Positions 42,473 through 52,464 of a DNA stretch of 64,000 nucleotides are shown here, piece after piece. A model generated the notes under the pieces. The model did not search any database. It was not told the DNA's origin and worked only from the letters and a program-made list of their open reading frames with translations. Origin of the DNA: Spirochaeta sp. UBA5339 (GTDB taxonomy: Bacteria > Spirochaetota > Spirochaetia > DSM-2461). Each line of letters opens with the position of its first letter. Within the stretch, counting starts at the first letter, position 1. A program made the position numbers and the translations under genes. Location: NCBI GenBank assembly GCA_002408085.1, contig DHQL01000013.1, forward strand, positions 25,061 to 89,060, read 5' to 3'.

Positions 42473-43165
42473 ATGCACAGTGATACATCTTTTGAAAGGG
42501 AAGCTCAGAGTTTCCTGTTTACCGCCTTTCTTGCTGCCATGACCAATCAGTTCTTGAATGGTCTGATCTATACAGGGTTTATTCCCTATCAGCTGTTTCC
42601 CCTGGTCTCTCTTTTCTCCTTTGCGGTCCTGATCCTTGTCAGAGCTCATTCGAACTTTTTTCTTGCTCTGGTGACCGCCCTTGCCGCAAGGCTTCCCCTT
42701 ATTCCCCTGTTAAATAAGGGTGAAATTCCATTTGAGGATATTCCTGTAATTGCACATGCCTCTCTGGAGTGTCTGCTGATTGTTCTGGTGATCTCATGGG
42801 GACTGAAGAGGAATAAGCTTACCGATTCCGAGTCTATCGGGCCGCTTTCTGCAGGACTCGCGCTGGTGAAAGCCTTCAGCGAATACTTTCTGGGCTATCT
42901 GGTCTTCGGCCTCTGGTCGGCATTCAAAATTTGGGAACGGCGCATCAGGTTCGGTCTCGATATTGATGCCGATATGCTGATTGAGGAAGTGATTCACTAT
43001 CTGCAAGGCTCCCTCTATCTCTTCAGTTCCGGCAGAGCTGCGGATCTGCGCTTCCCGGTTCTCCATATGGTTCTACCCGCGGTAGGAGCGGCATTGCTTG
43101 CCCGTTGGATCGAAAGGAAGTATTTTACAGCCTCCCGGGATGAGAGGGATTATCCCCGCAGGTAG
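42473..43165 (+). CDS. Integral membrane protein of unknown function
   Basis: The 230-residue protein has about five hydrophobic segments (14-30, 38-55, 60-76, 100-113 and 192-212) and a charged C-terminus. No family is recognised. No Shine-Dalgarno sequence precedes ATG 42473. It is divergent from citC and 29 bases upstream of a LysR gene; whether it has a role in citrate use is unknown. Confidence 0.55.
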   Translation: MHSDTSFEREAQSFLFTAFLAAMTNQFLNGLIYTGFIPYQLFPLVSLFSFAVLILVRAHSNFFLALVTALAARLPLIPLLNKGEIPFEDIPVIAHASLECLLIVLVISWGLKRNKLTDSESIGPLSAGLALVKAFSEYFLGYLVFGLWSAFKIWERRIRFGLDIDADMLIEEVIHYLQGSLYLFSSGRAADLRFPVLHMVLPAVGAALLARWIERKYFTASRDERDYPRR

Positions 43166-43194
43166 GAGCTGGTATACTCAGTCAGGAAGATGCC

Positions 43195-44079
43195 ATGAAT
43201 ATTGAGAAGATCAAGTATTTTATCGATCTGGTTGAGTGCCGGAACTTTACGGAGACGGCGAAGAAGAACCATGTCTCCCAGACCACCATCAGTCAGCATA
43301 TGGCCTCCCTTGAGAGGGAGTTTGACAATAAACTCTTTGACCGGAAGCAGATCCCCATTCAGCCCACTCCCGCGGGATGGATCTTCTATAAGGAAGCCCT
43401 GATCATATACAAACAGTTTCAGTCCATGAAGCAGAAGATGGAGGCTCACAGGGAGAACACAACAGAGCTGCTGAGTATCGTGTATGCCAGCCCCGTGGAT
43501 GTGAAGATCCTGAATGAGATTATGCCCGATTTTCTAAGGCAGAACCGAAGGGTGAAGGTGGAGATAAGCAGGGAGAAGCTGGGAGAGATCTCCATGGCTC
43601 TGAAGCGGGGGATCTATGATCTGGCTGTCTGCTTCGACTCGGAGTTTGAGGGGCAGGAGGGGATTGAAACCGGAACCCTGACCCAGGGCCGCTACTGCGC
43701 GGTGGTCGGCAGGGATCATCCCCTTTACGACACAGAAGAGCTGGACAATGAAAACCTCTACTCCCATCCCCTGGTTATGCTGAATCCGAAGATTATAGGC
43801 CTCTCCTATGATCTGATGGTGGAGCATGTACACAGGGACGGCTATAAACCCGATATTGTCCGATATACCGATGATGTGGAGTCGGAGCTCTTCTATATTA
43901 TCAACGAGCAGCTTATCGGCTTCTTTCCCGAGCACTACGAACTGGGAGAGTACGGCACCCGGGTCCGGAAGATCCCCATTGCCAGTACCCGTCACCTCTA
44001 TCAAATCCAGATGGCCTGGATTTCTGACAACAGTAACCCCGCCCTGAAGAAACTCCTGCGATATAAGAATTTAACCTGA
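43195..44079 (+). CDS. LysR-family transcriptional regulator
   Basis: The 294-residue protein has the N-terminal LysR helix-turn-helix (NFTETAKKNHVSQTTISQHMASLE, in residues about 16-40, with the linker helix after it) and a periplasmic-binding-protein-like effector domain (about 90-290). AGGAAG precedes ATG 43195. It could add a second level of control to the neighbouring citrate genes or control the membrane protein gene upstream; the effector is unknown. Confidence 0.9.
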   Translation: MNIEKIKYFIDLVECRNFTETAKKNHVSQTTISQHMASLEREFDNKLFDRKQIPIQPTPAGWIFYKEALIIYKQFQSMKQKMEAHRENTTELLSIVYASPVDVKILNEIMPDFLRQNRRVKVEISREKLGEISMALKRGIYDLAVCFDSEFEGQEGIETGTLTQGRYCAVVGRDHPLYDTEELDNENLYSHPLVMLNPKIIGLSYDLMVEHVHRDGYKPDIVRYTDDVESELFYIINEQLIGFFPEHYELGEYGTRVRKIPIASTRHLYQIQMAWISDNSNPALKKLLRYKNLT

Positions 44080-44116
44080 GCTATTCGATTTCCCAATGAC
44101 CCATCAAAACTTTGTA

Positions 44117-44143
44117 TTGGACATATTTTTATAGATATATAAT
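44117..44143 (+). promoter_or_regulatory. Candidate promoter of the NmrA-like gene
   Basis: A perfect TATAAT (44138-44143) lies in an AT-rich stretch, with TTGGAC (44117-44122) 15 bases upstream. The spacing is slightly short, so the -35 assignment is uncertain. Confidence 0.4.
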
Positions 44144-44186
44144 TATAGATACAAAACAATCTATTGCCAAAACGAGGTGAATATAA

Positions 44187-45128
44187 ATGGGAAAATTACT
44201 GCTTACAGGTGTCGACGGAAATCTTGGAAAGATGGCTGCTGAATACCTGCTTGAACTTAAAGATAAAGAGGAGCTTATCTTCTGCGCTTACTCCGAAGAC
44301 TCCCTTAAGGAGTATAAAGATATGGGCATCGAAACCCATGTAACCAACTTCAACAGCATCGACGGTCTGAAAGAAAAATTTGCCAATGCCGACAGACTGG
44401 CCCTGATCTCCATGCCCTTTGTGGGAGCAAAGAGACAGAACGCCCACAAAAACTGTGTGGATGCTGCAAAAGCGGCGGGAGTAAAGAAGGTTATCTACAC
44501 CTCTCTTGTTAATGCGGCGGATGAATCCAACCCCAGTGTCGAGAAGATCGATCATGCCTATACGGAAAAGTACGTAGCTGAACAGGGACTGGACTATATC
44601 TTCCTGAGAAACTCCCAGTACGCCGAAGCGATGATCACAAACTACTTCACCTTTGTAAAAATGGGAGGTGTCATGCAGAACTCCCAGGGTGAGGGAAAGA
44701 TGGCCTACATCTCACGTAAGGACTGCGCCAGGGCCGTTGCCTGCGCTCTGGCCTCCGATGAATACCCCGAGGCAATCCTGAATATCAACGGCCCCGAGCT
44801 GATGACCATGAGCGACTTTGTTGAGTATGGAAACAAGGCCACCGGAAACTCTGTTGTATTCCAGTCCATCAGTGATGAAGAGAACTACGCCATCTTCGAT
44901 GCTATGGGTGTTCCCAGAACAACCGACGGCATCTTCAAGGATGGCTCCGAGGCTCCCTTCTCATCAGAGGGAATGGTTACCTTTGCCCAGGCCATCAGAG
45001 AGGGAAAGATGGACTCCTTTACCGATGACTTCAAGAAGCTGACCGGTCAGGATGCTCTGACAGTATCCCACATGTTTGAAAACGCCGACGACTTCCAGGT
45101 CGGCGAGCGCCACTCAAAGGACGACTGA
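44187..45128 (+). CDS. NmrA-like NAD(P)-binding reductase (QOR2-type atypical SDR)
   Basis: The 313-residue protein begins LLLTGVDGNLGKMAAEYLLEL, an NAD(P)-binding glycine motif, followed by KKVIYTSLVNAADESNP and FLRNSQYAEAMITNY, as in NmrA/QOR2-like proteins. Members bind NAD(P)H and may reduce quinones or sense redox state. GAGGTG lies before ATG 44187. It is preceded by its own promoter and appears to be a single gene. Confidence 0.85.
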   Translation: MGKLLLTGVDGNLGKMAAEYLLELKDKEELIFCAYSEDSLKEYKDMGIETHVTNFNSIDGLKEKFANADRLALISMPFVGAKRQNAHKNCVDAAKAAGVKKVIYTSLVNAADESNPSVEKIDHAYTEKYVAEQGLDYIFLRNSQYAEAMITNYFTFVKMGGVMQNSQGEGKMAYISRKDCARAVACALASDEYPEAILNINGPELMTMSDFVEYGNKATGNSVVFQSISDEENYAIFDAMGVPRTTDGIFKDGSEAPFSSEGMVTFAQAIREGKMDSFTDDFKKLTGQDALTVSHMFENADDFQVGERHSKDD

Positions 45129-45228
45129 GAATCTCCGGAACATTCTGGCAATTAAGGGCCTTCTGAATAAAGATTTAAGAGGGAGCCGGGACAAGATCCC
45201 GGTGCCCCTTTTAAAAGGAGAGCCCTTA

Positions 45229-46278
45229 ATGACCGACCGGAGAAGGAGAATAGCCTTCAAAGCAGGGTACAAGTATCAGCTTGTGGAGGACTATATGGAT
45301 GAACTGTCCATCTGCCCGCTTCCTTTGCGGATAAGAAAAAGTCCAGGGAAATCCGGTATGCTCCTTAAGCCCGGAGGTAAAGGGGCTGGTCTGCTTCTTC
45401 TGCTGGCCCTTCTTTCCCTTTCCGGCTGCACCCGCTATGCCGGGGACCGTTACACCACTACCCGCCGGAGCGGGATCACCCTCTACGATGGCAGCAGCCT
45501 GAACACCAGAGTTGTCAGAAACAATATCTGGAGCAGTTCCAGTTTTCTGAAGGGTGTTCTGCCTGCCCCGAAGAACCGCCTTGAAGTCTATATTACCGAC
45601 AGAGCCATTCCCGAACTCCTGGGGGACAGGGATTTTCTTGAGCATATCTTCAGCAGAATTGAAGAGAACAGGGTTTATGATGAGAAGGAGAGGGAGAAGG
45701 CCCGTCTTCTGGCCACCACGGACTTGAGGGAGCAGCTGGAGAATCCCGCGCTGTTTGATAGCAGGTCCATCCATATAATTCCTGTGGCCAATATCATCAT
45801 TTTAAGGTATGACGAAAACTACGGCAGTCGGCATTTTCTCTACGGCTGTGTGAGCCTGATGCTCTATGATTCCAATCCCTCCTACTATCTGAATCCCTCA
45901 TTAAGCCGGGACGAAGTGACGGACCATCTGCTATTCCGTTTTATGCTTACAGGATTCCCCAGCTTCTACTCCAGGTATTTTTCTAAATTTCCAGGCAGAA
46001 AGCCCACGGCTTCACTCTACAGCTTACTGGCCGAAACAGATATTCAGTATCTTGATAGTATCTATGATCTTGATCTGGAGAAGTTCGCCTCACTGCCCGA
46101 TGAGATCCTCTACGATAATAGGGAGGCGGCTCTCTACTATGCCTGGTTTTTTGAATATCTTTTCAGAACGGCCGGAGAGAGGGCCGTCCTTGAACTGATA
46201 GACACCCTGTTTACGGCATCTGAAGAGAGATCCGCTGAGCTGAGAAGGATCTATAAAGAGTGGAAGGCAGCTCTATAA
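45229..46278 (+). CDS. Putative lipoprotein of unknown function
   Basis: The frame from ATG 45229 (AAGGAG nine bases upstream) gives 349 residues, but the lipoprotein signal LLLLLALLSLSGC lies about 55 residues inside it. ATG 45358, with AGGGA eight bases upstream, would give a normal lipoprotein of 306 residues with lipobox LSGC. The mature part is soluble, rich in Tyr, Arg and Glu, and has no recognised domain. The C-terminal half includes YNREAALYYAWFFEYLFR-like helices. The upstream 43 codons also look coding, so either start may be used. Confidence 0.6.
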   Translation: MTDRRRRIAFKAGYKYQLVEDYMDELSICPLPLRIRKSPGKSGMLLKPGGKGAGLLLLLALLSLSGCTRYAGDRYTTTRRSGITLYDGSSLNTRVVRNNIWSSSSFLKGVLPAPKNRLEVYITDRAIPELLGDRDFLEHIFSRIEENRVYDEKEREKARLLATTDLREQLENPALFDSRSIHIIPVANIIILRYDENYGSRHFLYGCVSLMLYDSNPSYYLNPSLSRDEVTDHLLFRFMLTGFPSFYSRYFSKFPGRKPTASLYSLLAETDIQYLDSIYDLDLEKFASLPDEILYDNREAALYYAWFFEYLFRTAGERAVLELIDTLFTASEERSAELRRIYKEWKAAL

Positions 46279-46292
46279 GACGGACGGGAAAT

Positions 46293-46787
46293 TCAGATCA
46301 GCCCGATCAGTTCATCAAGGAGCTCATTATGGTTCTTTTTGCTGCAGGAAAGGGTCAGCTCCCCATACTTTCTGTAGAGGGGCAGGCGTTCGGCATAGAG
46401 GTCTGAAAGGGTCATGCCGTCCCCCATTACCACACCCCGGGCGGCTGGATCGCCGATTCTGGTCTCAATCTCGTTCAGGGGGAGATCCAGAAAGACAATC
46501 TTACCGATGCTCATCAAGTGTTCCATTGCCCCGGCGCAGTAGACCGCGCTGCCCCCCGTGGCAATAACGGTGTTTTCGCACTCCACCTTCTCAATAACGG
46601 AGCCTTCCAGGCGGCGGAAGGCATCCATTCCGATCCGGTTCTGAATCTTCTGCAGACGCTCTCCCGCCTCGGCCTGGATCAGCAGGTCCGTATCCATAAA
46701 GGACATGGAGAGGGCTTTTGCAAGAAGAACACCAAGGGTACTCTTCCCGCTGGAGGGCATTCCGATGAGGATAATATTGCTTTTCAT
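46293..46787 (-). CDS. aroK: Shikimate kinase
   Basis: The 164-residue protein has the P-loop GMPSSGKSTLG (8-18), the shikimate-binding DTDLLIQ (33-39), an FRRLE segment (about 57-61), and GGSAVY (about 78-83). The lid has RGVVMGDGMTLSDLYAERLPLYRKY. It phosphorylates shikimate in aromatic amino-acid synthesis. It follows a small basic protein gene by 14 bases on the minus strand; no other aro gene is nearby. Confidence 0.88.
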   Translation of the reverse strand: MKSNIILIGMPSSGKSTLGVLLAKALSMSFMDTDLLIQAEAGERLQKIQNRIGMDAFRRLEGSVIEKVECENTVIATGGSAVYCAGAMEHLMSIGKIVFLDLPLNEIETRIGDPAARGVVMGDGMTLSDLYAERLPLYRKYGELTLSCSKKNHNELLDELIGLI

Positions 46788-46801
46788 GGAGTCAGTCGGT
46801 G

Positions 46802-47101
46802 TCAGGAGGCCGCTTTCAGCATGCTCTGATAGGAGACCTTGGCCATCTTTACCCGGAATTTGGTAATCGGGTTTCTGCTTCTCTTCAGAATAATATCAAA
46901 GGTGGATAGGTTCAGTTTGAGAACGCTTTTCTGCACATTGGGCTTCAGAGCCTTGTAGGCCTTGCTGCCGGGAGCCTGTCCCGATCTCAGGAACTCTGTG
47001 AGGCTCTTTCTGTCAGATCCGGAAAGCTGTTTGAAAATGACTTTCAGCTGCTTTTCCTGTCGGCGTGATATTTCTTTCTGTACTTCAGGTTTTAATTTCA
47101 T
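46802..47101 (-). CDS. Small basic protein of unknown function
   Basis: The 99-residue protein is rich in Lys, Arg, Ser and Leu, predicted helical, without a signal peptide or membrane segment. No family is recognised. It lies upstream of the shikimate kinase gene and after the adhE terminator region on the same strand, so it probably has its own promoter. Confidence 0.5.
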   Translation of the reverse strand: MKLKPEVQKEISRRQEKQLKVIFKQLSGSDRKSLTEFLRSGQAPGSKAYKALKPNVQKSVLKLNLSTFDIILKRSRNPITKFRVKMAKVSYQSMLKAAS

Positions 47102-47162
47102 ATCTGATAAACTCCCTGTTTTTTACATTTGTATCAAGTCGGGATTTTACTATATAGGAGTG

Positions 47163-47196
47163 AGAAAGAAAAGGCCGCTCCCCGAAGGAAGCGGCC
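47163..47196 (-). terminator. Rho-independent terminator of adhE
   Basis: GGCCGCT (47173-47179) pairs with AGCGGCC (47190-47196); on the minus strand the stem is followed by TTTTCTTTC. It lies about 28 bases after the adhE stop. Confidence 0.8.
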
Positions 47197-47224
47197 CTAT
47201 TATTGTGTTTCTAAATCAGAGACT

Positions 47225-49873
47225 TCAGCTGGCAGCGCCTGCCCTGGTCTCTTTTTTAACCGCATGAAGCTGACCGTAGTAGGCGTTGATGTACATCTGC
47301 TTGATCTCCTTCATCAGAGGGTAGCGGGGGTTGCCGCCGGTACACTGATCGTCAAAGGCCTGTTCAGACAGAAGATCCAGCGAATCCATAAACTCCTTCT
47401 CGTCGATGCCGTACTCCCTGATGGAGGCGGGGATTTTCAGCTCGGCCTTGAGCTCATCCAGCTTGACTGTCAGGGCTTCCACCTTGTCCATATCGCTGTT
47501 TCCCTTAAGTCCCAGGTAGTCGGCCACACGGGCATAACGGGAGATGGCGGTGGGGTACTCGTACTGGGGAAAGGCCGCCTGCTTCAGGGGGGTGTCGGTG
47601 GCATTGAAGCGGATTACCTCGTTGATCATCAGGGCGTTGGCCACACCGTGGGGGATGTGGAAGGCCGCTCCCAGTTTGTGGGCCATGGAGTGGCAGACTC
47701 CCAGGAAGGCGTTGGCAAAGGCCATTCCCGCGATGCTGGAGGCGTTGTGCACCTTCTCCTTGGCTCTCTTGTCCTCACCGCCGTTTTTATAGGAGAGGGG
47801 GAGGTATTTGAAGAGCAGTCTCAGGGACTCCAGGGCCAGACCGTTGGTGTAGTCCGATGCCATGATGGAGACAAAGGCCTCCAGTGAGTGGGTAATGGCG
47901 TCTATACCCGAGGCGGCAGTCAGACCGGCGGGCATGGACATAACCAGTTCGGGGTCCACAATGGCCATGCTGGGGGTCAGGGCGTAGTCGGCGATGGGGT
48001 ACTTCAGGTTCGTTCTGTCGTCTGTTACTACAGAGAAGGGGGTCACCTCGCTTCCGGTACCGGAGGTTGTGGGGATGGCCACAAGCTCGGCTTTTTTGCC
48101 CATGTCGGGGAAGGCGTAGATTCTCTTTTCGATGTCCATAAAGCGCATGGCCAGACCCTCGAAGTGCACCTCGGGGTGTTCGTAGAGGAGCCACATGATC
48201 TTGGCAGCGTCCATGGGAGAACCACCACCCAGTCCGATGATCACGTCGGGGTTGAAGTTGTTCATTATGGCCAGACCCTCGTTGATGGTGCTCAGGGTGG
48301 GGTCGGGTTTGACCTGGTGGAAGCACTCTACCTCGATATTCAGCCCCTTCAGGACCTTTGCCACCTTGTCCACGCAGCCGCTGTTGTAGAGATAGGAGTC
48401 GGTGACGATAAAGGCTCTCTTCTTGTCAGCCAGCTCCTTCAGGGCGATGGGCAGGCAGCCGTACTTGTGGTAGACCTTGGGGGGAATCCGGAACCAGAGC
48501 ATGTTCTCCCGTCTTTTGGCAACTGTTTTGATATTCATAAGGTGTTTTACTCCTACGTTTTCACTGACAGAGTTTCCTCCCCAGCTTCCGCATCCCAGGG
48601 TAAGGGAGGGCTCAAGGCGGAAGTTGTAAAGGTCTCCGATGGCTCCATGGGAGGATGGCATATTTACAAGAACCCGTCCTGTTTTGATAACATCGCCGAA
48701 CTCTTTGATCCGGTCACTGTTATTTTCATCGGTGTAGAGGACGGAGGTATGGCCGATTCCGCCCAGTTCCACAAGGATTCTCGCCTTTTCCAGGCCGTCG
48801 GAGAAGTCATTACACTTGTACATGGCCAGACAGGGGCTGAGCTTTTCATGGGCAAAGGGCTCTTCCACTGTGGTGTCTGTCACCTCGCCGATAAGGACCT
48901 TAACATCGGGATCAACGGTTATGCCCGCCATGGCGGCGATGTCCGCGGCCTTCTGGCCAACGATCTTCGGATTGATGGTTCCCCGTTCGGGATCGATGAT
49001 CAGGGCGCCGACTTTCTTCTTTTCGCTCTCGCTGAGAATGTAGGCTCCCCGCAGGAGAAACTCCTTTTTTACATCTCTGTAGAGGGACTTGTGAACAATG
49101 ACAGACTGTTCGGAGGCGCAGATCACGCCGTTGTCGAAGGTTTTGCTCATGAGCACTGAGCTGACAGCCATTCTGATATCGGCTGTTTCGTCCATCAGGG
49201 CGGGGGTGTTTCCCGCTCCAACTCCGACGGCGGGTTTTCCCGAGGAGTAGGCTGCCTTGACCATTCCGGGGCCTCCTGTGGCCAGGATCATATTGATATC
49301 GTTATGGGCCAGCAGGTGCTGGGAGAGCTCCATGGTAGGTTCTTCCACCCATCCTATAATGCCCTCGGGGGCTCCGGCCTTTACCGCCGCGTCATGAACA
49401 ATCTTTGCCGCTTCGACGGTACACTTTGCCGCCCGGGGGTGGGGGGAGAAGATGATGGCGTTTCTGGTCTTCAGGGCGATCAGGGCCTTGAAGATGGCGG
49501 TGGAGGTGGGGTTGGTAGTGGGGACGATACCGCAGAGCAGGCCGATGGGTTCGGCCACCTTCTGGATACCAAAGGTCTCATCATCTTCAAGGACGCCGCA
49601 GGTTTTTGTGTCTTTATACTTGTTGAATATGAACTCTGAAGCAAAGTGGTTCTTGATCACCTTGTCTTCAACAATTCCCATACCCGTTTCTTTTACGGCA
49701 TTTTTGGCCAGGCTGATCCGCGCGTCGTTGGCGGCAATGGCAGACTGTCTGAAAATCTCATCCACCTGCTCCTGGGAATAGGAGGCATATCTCTTCTGGG
49801 CTTCTTTGATATTCCGGATCTTAAGATCCAGATCCGCTTTCATCTTAACAGCTGTTTTCTCATCCTTGGGCAT
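47225..49873 (-). CDS. adhE: Bifunctional acetaldehyde/alcohol dehydrogenase AdhE
   Basis: The 882-residue protein is full length for AdhE. Residues 1-440 form the CoA-acylating aldehyde dehydrogenase with the catalytic Cys in GVICASEQSV (about 251) and VGVGAGNTPA; residues 460-870 form the iron-dependent alcohol dehydrogenase with the NAD site GLGGGSPMDAAK and metal ligands in SIAGMAFANAFLGVCHSMAHKLG (split by family motif boundaries) and PHGVANA. It reduces acetyl-CoA to ethanol with two NADH and forms helical spirosomes. It marks a fermentative metabolism. It is monocistronic with its own terminator. Confidence 0.96.
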   Translation of the reverse strand: MPKDEKTAVKMKADLDLKIRNIKEAQKRYASYSQEQVDEIFRQSAIAANDARISLAKNAVKETGMGIVEDKVIKNHFASEFIFNKYKDTKTCGVLEDDETFGIQKVAEPIGLLCGIVPTTNPTSTAIFKALIALKTRNAIIFSPHPRAAKCTVEAAKIVHDAAVKAGAPEGIIGWVEEPTMELSQHLLAHNDINMILATGGPGMVKAAYSSGKPAVGVGAGNTPALMDETADIRMAVSSVLMSKTFDNGVICASEQSVIVHKSLYRDVKKEFLLRGAYILSESEKKKVGALIIDPERGTINPKIVGQKAADIAAMAGITVDPDVKVLIGEVTDTTVEEPFAHEKLSPCLAMYKCNDFSDGLEKARILVELGGIGHTSVLYTDENNSDRIKEFGDVIKTGRVLVNMPSSHGAIGDLYNFRLEPSLTLGCGSWGGNSVSENVGVKHLMNIKTVAKRRENMLWFRIPPKVYHKYGCLPIALKELADKKRAFIVTDSYLYNSGCVDKVAKVLKGLNIEVECFHQVKPDPTLSTINEGLAIMNNFNPDVIIGLGGGSPMDAAKIMWLLYEHPEVHFEGLAMRFMDIEKRIYAFPDMGKKAELVAIPTTSGTGSEVTPFSVVTDDRTNLKYPIADYALTPSMAIVDPELVMSMPAGLTAASGIDAITHSLEAFVSIMASDYTNGLALESLRLLFKYLPLSYKNGGEDKRAKEKVHNASSIAGMAFANAFLGVCHSMAHKLGAAFHIPHGVANALMINEVIRFNATDTPLKQAAFPQYEYPTAISRYARVADYLGLKGNSDMDKVEALTVKLDELKAELKIPASIREYGIDEKEFMDSLDLLSEQAFDDQCTGGNPRYPLMKEIKQMYINAYYGQLHAVKKETRAGAAS

Positions 49874-50108
49874 CCTGTGACTCCTCGAAAATAAAAAGTA
49901 TATTTATATCGATATTAATTTATAGAAATTTGGAAAGTGTCAATAGAATGGATAAATAAATATCGAAAAAATAGAAAGTCACGGTAGATTATTGGGTTTG
50001 TCATTCATCTGGCAGGATATTCGGAAGCCGGTCTAATTTTATGTTTTAAATGCAGATATCATTGTATTAATGGTATGGGTGTATATTATTAAATATAGAG
50101 GGTTGAAA

Positions 50109-52463
50109 ATGTCTGAAAAGCCCGGTGCAGAAGATTTAAAGAATGCAATGAGAGAACTCGAGGCTCTGAATCCGGATCTGGGAGAGGTCCGAAGGTCTCT
50201 TGAAACCGAATTCAACTACCACCGCCTGCTGTTCGATGTGACCAGAGACGGTGTCCTTGTCTATAATCTCAGTGATGGAACTATCAGGGACATTAATCAG
50301 ACAATGCTCTATATGTTCGGCTATGAGGAGGATGAGATCCTCTCCCGGGGACTGGATTTTCCCGATATAAAAGAGCTGAAAAATCTATGTGAAAAAGCTT
50401 GTACCATGGAGAAACAGCTTCACCGGAAAGACGGCTCTCTGATATGGACCGAGATCACTGCCAAACATATTGAGATGGAAGGGGAGTCCCTCCTTTTTGT
50501 TCTGATCAGTGATATAGATTCCCATAAGAAGATTGAAGAGGTTCTGGAATCCCGCAGGAACAGGCTCAGGTATATTCTTGAAGGAACCAATCTGGGAACC
50601 TGGGAGTGGAACGTACAGACCGGAGAGACCATCTTCAATGAGTACTGGGCCAATATTCTCGGCTACACACTGGATGAGATATCTCCCACCGACGTAAATA
50701 CCTGGAAGAATCTGGTCTATACGGAGGATCTGGAACGCAGTGTAAATGAGCTTATGGCCTATACACGGGGGGAATCGGAGTTCTACGACAACGAGTACCG
50801 GATGGTTCACAAGGATGGCCATCTTGTGTGGATTCAGGACCGTGGTAAGGTAATCTCCAGAACTTCCGACGGCCAGGCACTCTGGATGTATGGCAGCCAC
50901 CAGGATATCAGCGACAGAAAGAGAAACGAAGAGGCTCTGCTCAGAGAGGAGAGGAAGTATAAATCAATCCTTCAGACATCGGTGGACGGTTTCTGGCTGA
51001 CTGATCTGAGCGGCAGAATCCTTGAAGTGAATGATGCCTACTGCCGAATGAGCGGATACAGCAGAGAGGAACTGGTGGGAATGGAGGTTCATCAGCTGGA
51101 AGGCGTAATGAGCCCCGGAGAAGTCGCTTTGAAGATTGATGAGGTTCTGAACCATAACCTGAAACGCTTCAACACAAAACATATGAAAAAAGACGGAACC
51201 CTCTATGATGTGGAGGTGAGTGTTCAGTTTCTCGAAGTGGATCGGGGGAGTATGGTCATCTTTCTGAGAGACCTGTCGGTTCAGACCGAAGCGGCGGCCC
51301 GGAACAGGCTGCTCCAGGATCAGCTTCTTCAGGCACAGAGGCTTGAGTCCGTGGGCAGACTGGCCGGGGGAGTGGCTCATGACTTTAACAACATGCTTAC
51401 GGTTATTCTGGGAAATGCCGAATTTGCTTTGTCTCAAACCACCAGTGACGAAGTGACTCAGGTCAATCTGAAAGAAATTACCCGTGCGGCACAGCGGTCT
51501 GCCGACATTACCCGGCAGCTTCTGGCCTTTGCCCGTAAACAGACTATCGACCCGAAAAAACTTGATCTCAATGATACTCTGGCCCAGATGCTGAAAATGA
51601 TTCAGCGGCTGATTGGAGAGAATATTTCACTCACCTGGCTGCCCGGTGAAAATCTTGATCCCATCAGAATAGATCCCTCTCAACTCGACCAGATACTGGT
51701 CAATCTCTGCATCAATTCAAGGGATGCTATACCCAATGTCGGGCGTATTACCATTGAAACCGGCATGGAGTACTTTGACCGGAATTTCATCAAAAGGCAT
51801 CCCGGCTTTCAGGAGGGATCTTATATCCGTCTGACAGTCAGCGATGACGGCAGCGGCATGGACAGGGAGACCCTTGAAAAGATCTTTGAGCCCTTCTTTA
51901 CAACAAAGGGGCTGGAGAAGGGGACCGGCCTCGGCCTTGCCACAGTATACGGAATCGTCAAGCAGAACGGCGGTTTTATCAATGTTTACAGTGAACCGGG
52001 TGTCGGGACAACCTTTAAGATCTACTTTGTAAGCGACCTGAAAAATGAGATAGTATCCCCGAAACACAAAGACTCTGATATTGATGCCCCGGGTAACGAG
52101 CTTATTCTGCTTGTGGAGGATGAGCCCTCCATTCTGAAGACTACGGCCCATATGCTTGAAGCCCTGGGATACCGGGTCCTCAGCGCCGGAACTCCTTCGG
52201 AGGCCGTAATGAAGGCAAGGCAGTATCAGAGACAGATTGATCTGCTTCTCACCGATGTTATTATGCCCGAGATGAACGGTCTTGAACTGAGCCGTCAGCT
52301 GCAGTCCATACAGCCCGGTATAAGACAGCTCTATATGTCGGGGTATACGGCTAATGTTATTGCCCATCACGGTATTCTGGACGAGGGCATTCACTTTATG
52401 CCCAAGCCCTTCAGCAGGGATGAGCTTGCCACCAGGGTGCGGGAGGCTCTGAAGTATCCCTGA
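50109..52463 (+). CDS. Cytoplasmic multi-PAS hybrid histidine kinase with receiver
   Basis: The 784-residue protein has three PAS domains (about 35-145, 150-275 and 278-395; the second with a PAC segment EYRMVHKDGHLVWIQDRG), a HisKA domain with phosphoacceptor His424 in LAGGVAHDFNNML, a HATPase domain with DDGSGMD and GTGLGLATVYG, and a C-terminal receiver with phosphoacceptor Asp716 in LLTDVIMPEMNG. No membrane segment is seen. Hybrid kinases of this kind sense cytoplasmic redox, light or small molecules. ATG 50109 follows AGAGGG; the open frame from 50070 lacks a site. No cognate output protein gene is adjacent. Confidence 0.9.
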   Translation: MSEKPGAEDLKNAMRELEALNPDLGEVRRSLETEFNYHRLLFDVTRDGVLVYNLSDGTIRDINQTMLYMFGYEEDEILSRGLDFPDIKELKNLCEKACTMEKQLHRKDGSLIWTEITAKHIEMEGESLLFVLISDIDSHKKIEEVLESRRNRLRYILEGTNLGTWEWNVQTGETIFNEYWANILGYTLDEISPTDVNTWKNLVYTEDLERSVNELMAYTRGESEFYDNEYRMVHKDGHLVWIQDRGKVISRTSDGQALWMYGSHQDISDRKRNEEALLREERKYKSILQTSVDGFWLTDLSGRILEVNDAYCRMSGYSREELVGMEVHQLEGVMSPGEVALKIDEVLNHNLKRFNTKHMKKDGTLYDVEVSVQFLEVDRGSMVIFLRDLSVQTEAAARNRLLQDQLLQAQRLESVGRLAGGVAHDFNNMLTVILGNAEFALSQTTSDEVTQVNLKEITRAAQRSADITRQLLAFARKQTIDPKKLDLNDTLAQMLKMIQRLIGENISLTWLPGENLDPIRIDPSQLDQILVNLCINSRDAIPNVGRITIETGMEYFDRNFIKRHPGFQEGSYIRLTVSDDGSGMDRETLEKIFEPFFTTKGLEKGTGLGLATVYGIVKQNGGFINVYSEPGVGTTFKIYFVSDLKNEIVSPKHKDSDIDAPGNELILLVEDEPSILKTTAHMLEALGYRVLSAGTPSEAVMKARQYQRQIDLLLTDVIMPEMNGLELSRQLQSIQPGIRQLYMSGYTANVIAHHGILDEGIHFMPKPFSRDELATRVREALKYP

Positions 52464-52464
52464 A

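Noticed and set aside
47888..49159. 423-codon plus-strand frame opposite adhE
   Set aside because: Shadow of adhE; composition is that of reverse-complemented coding sequence (Gly, Val, His rich).
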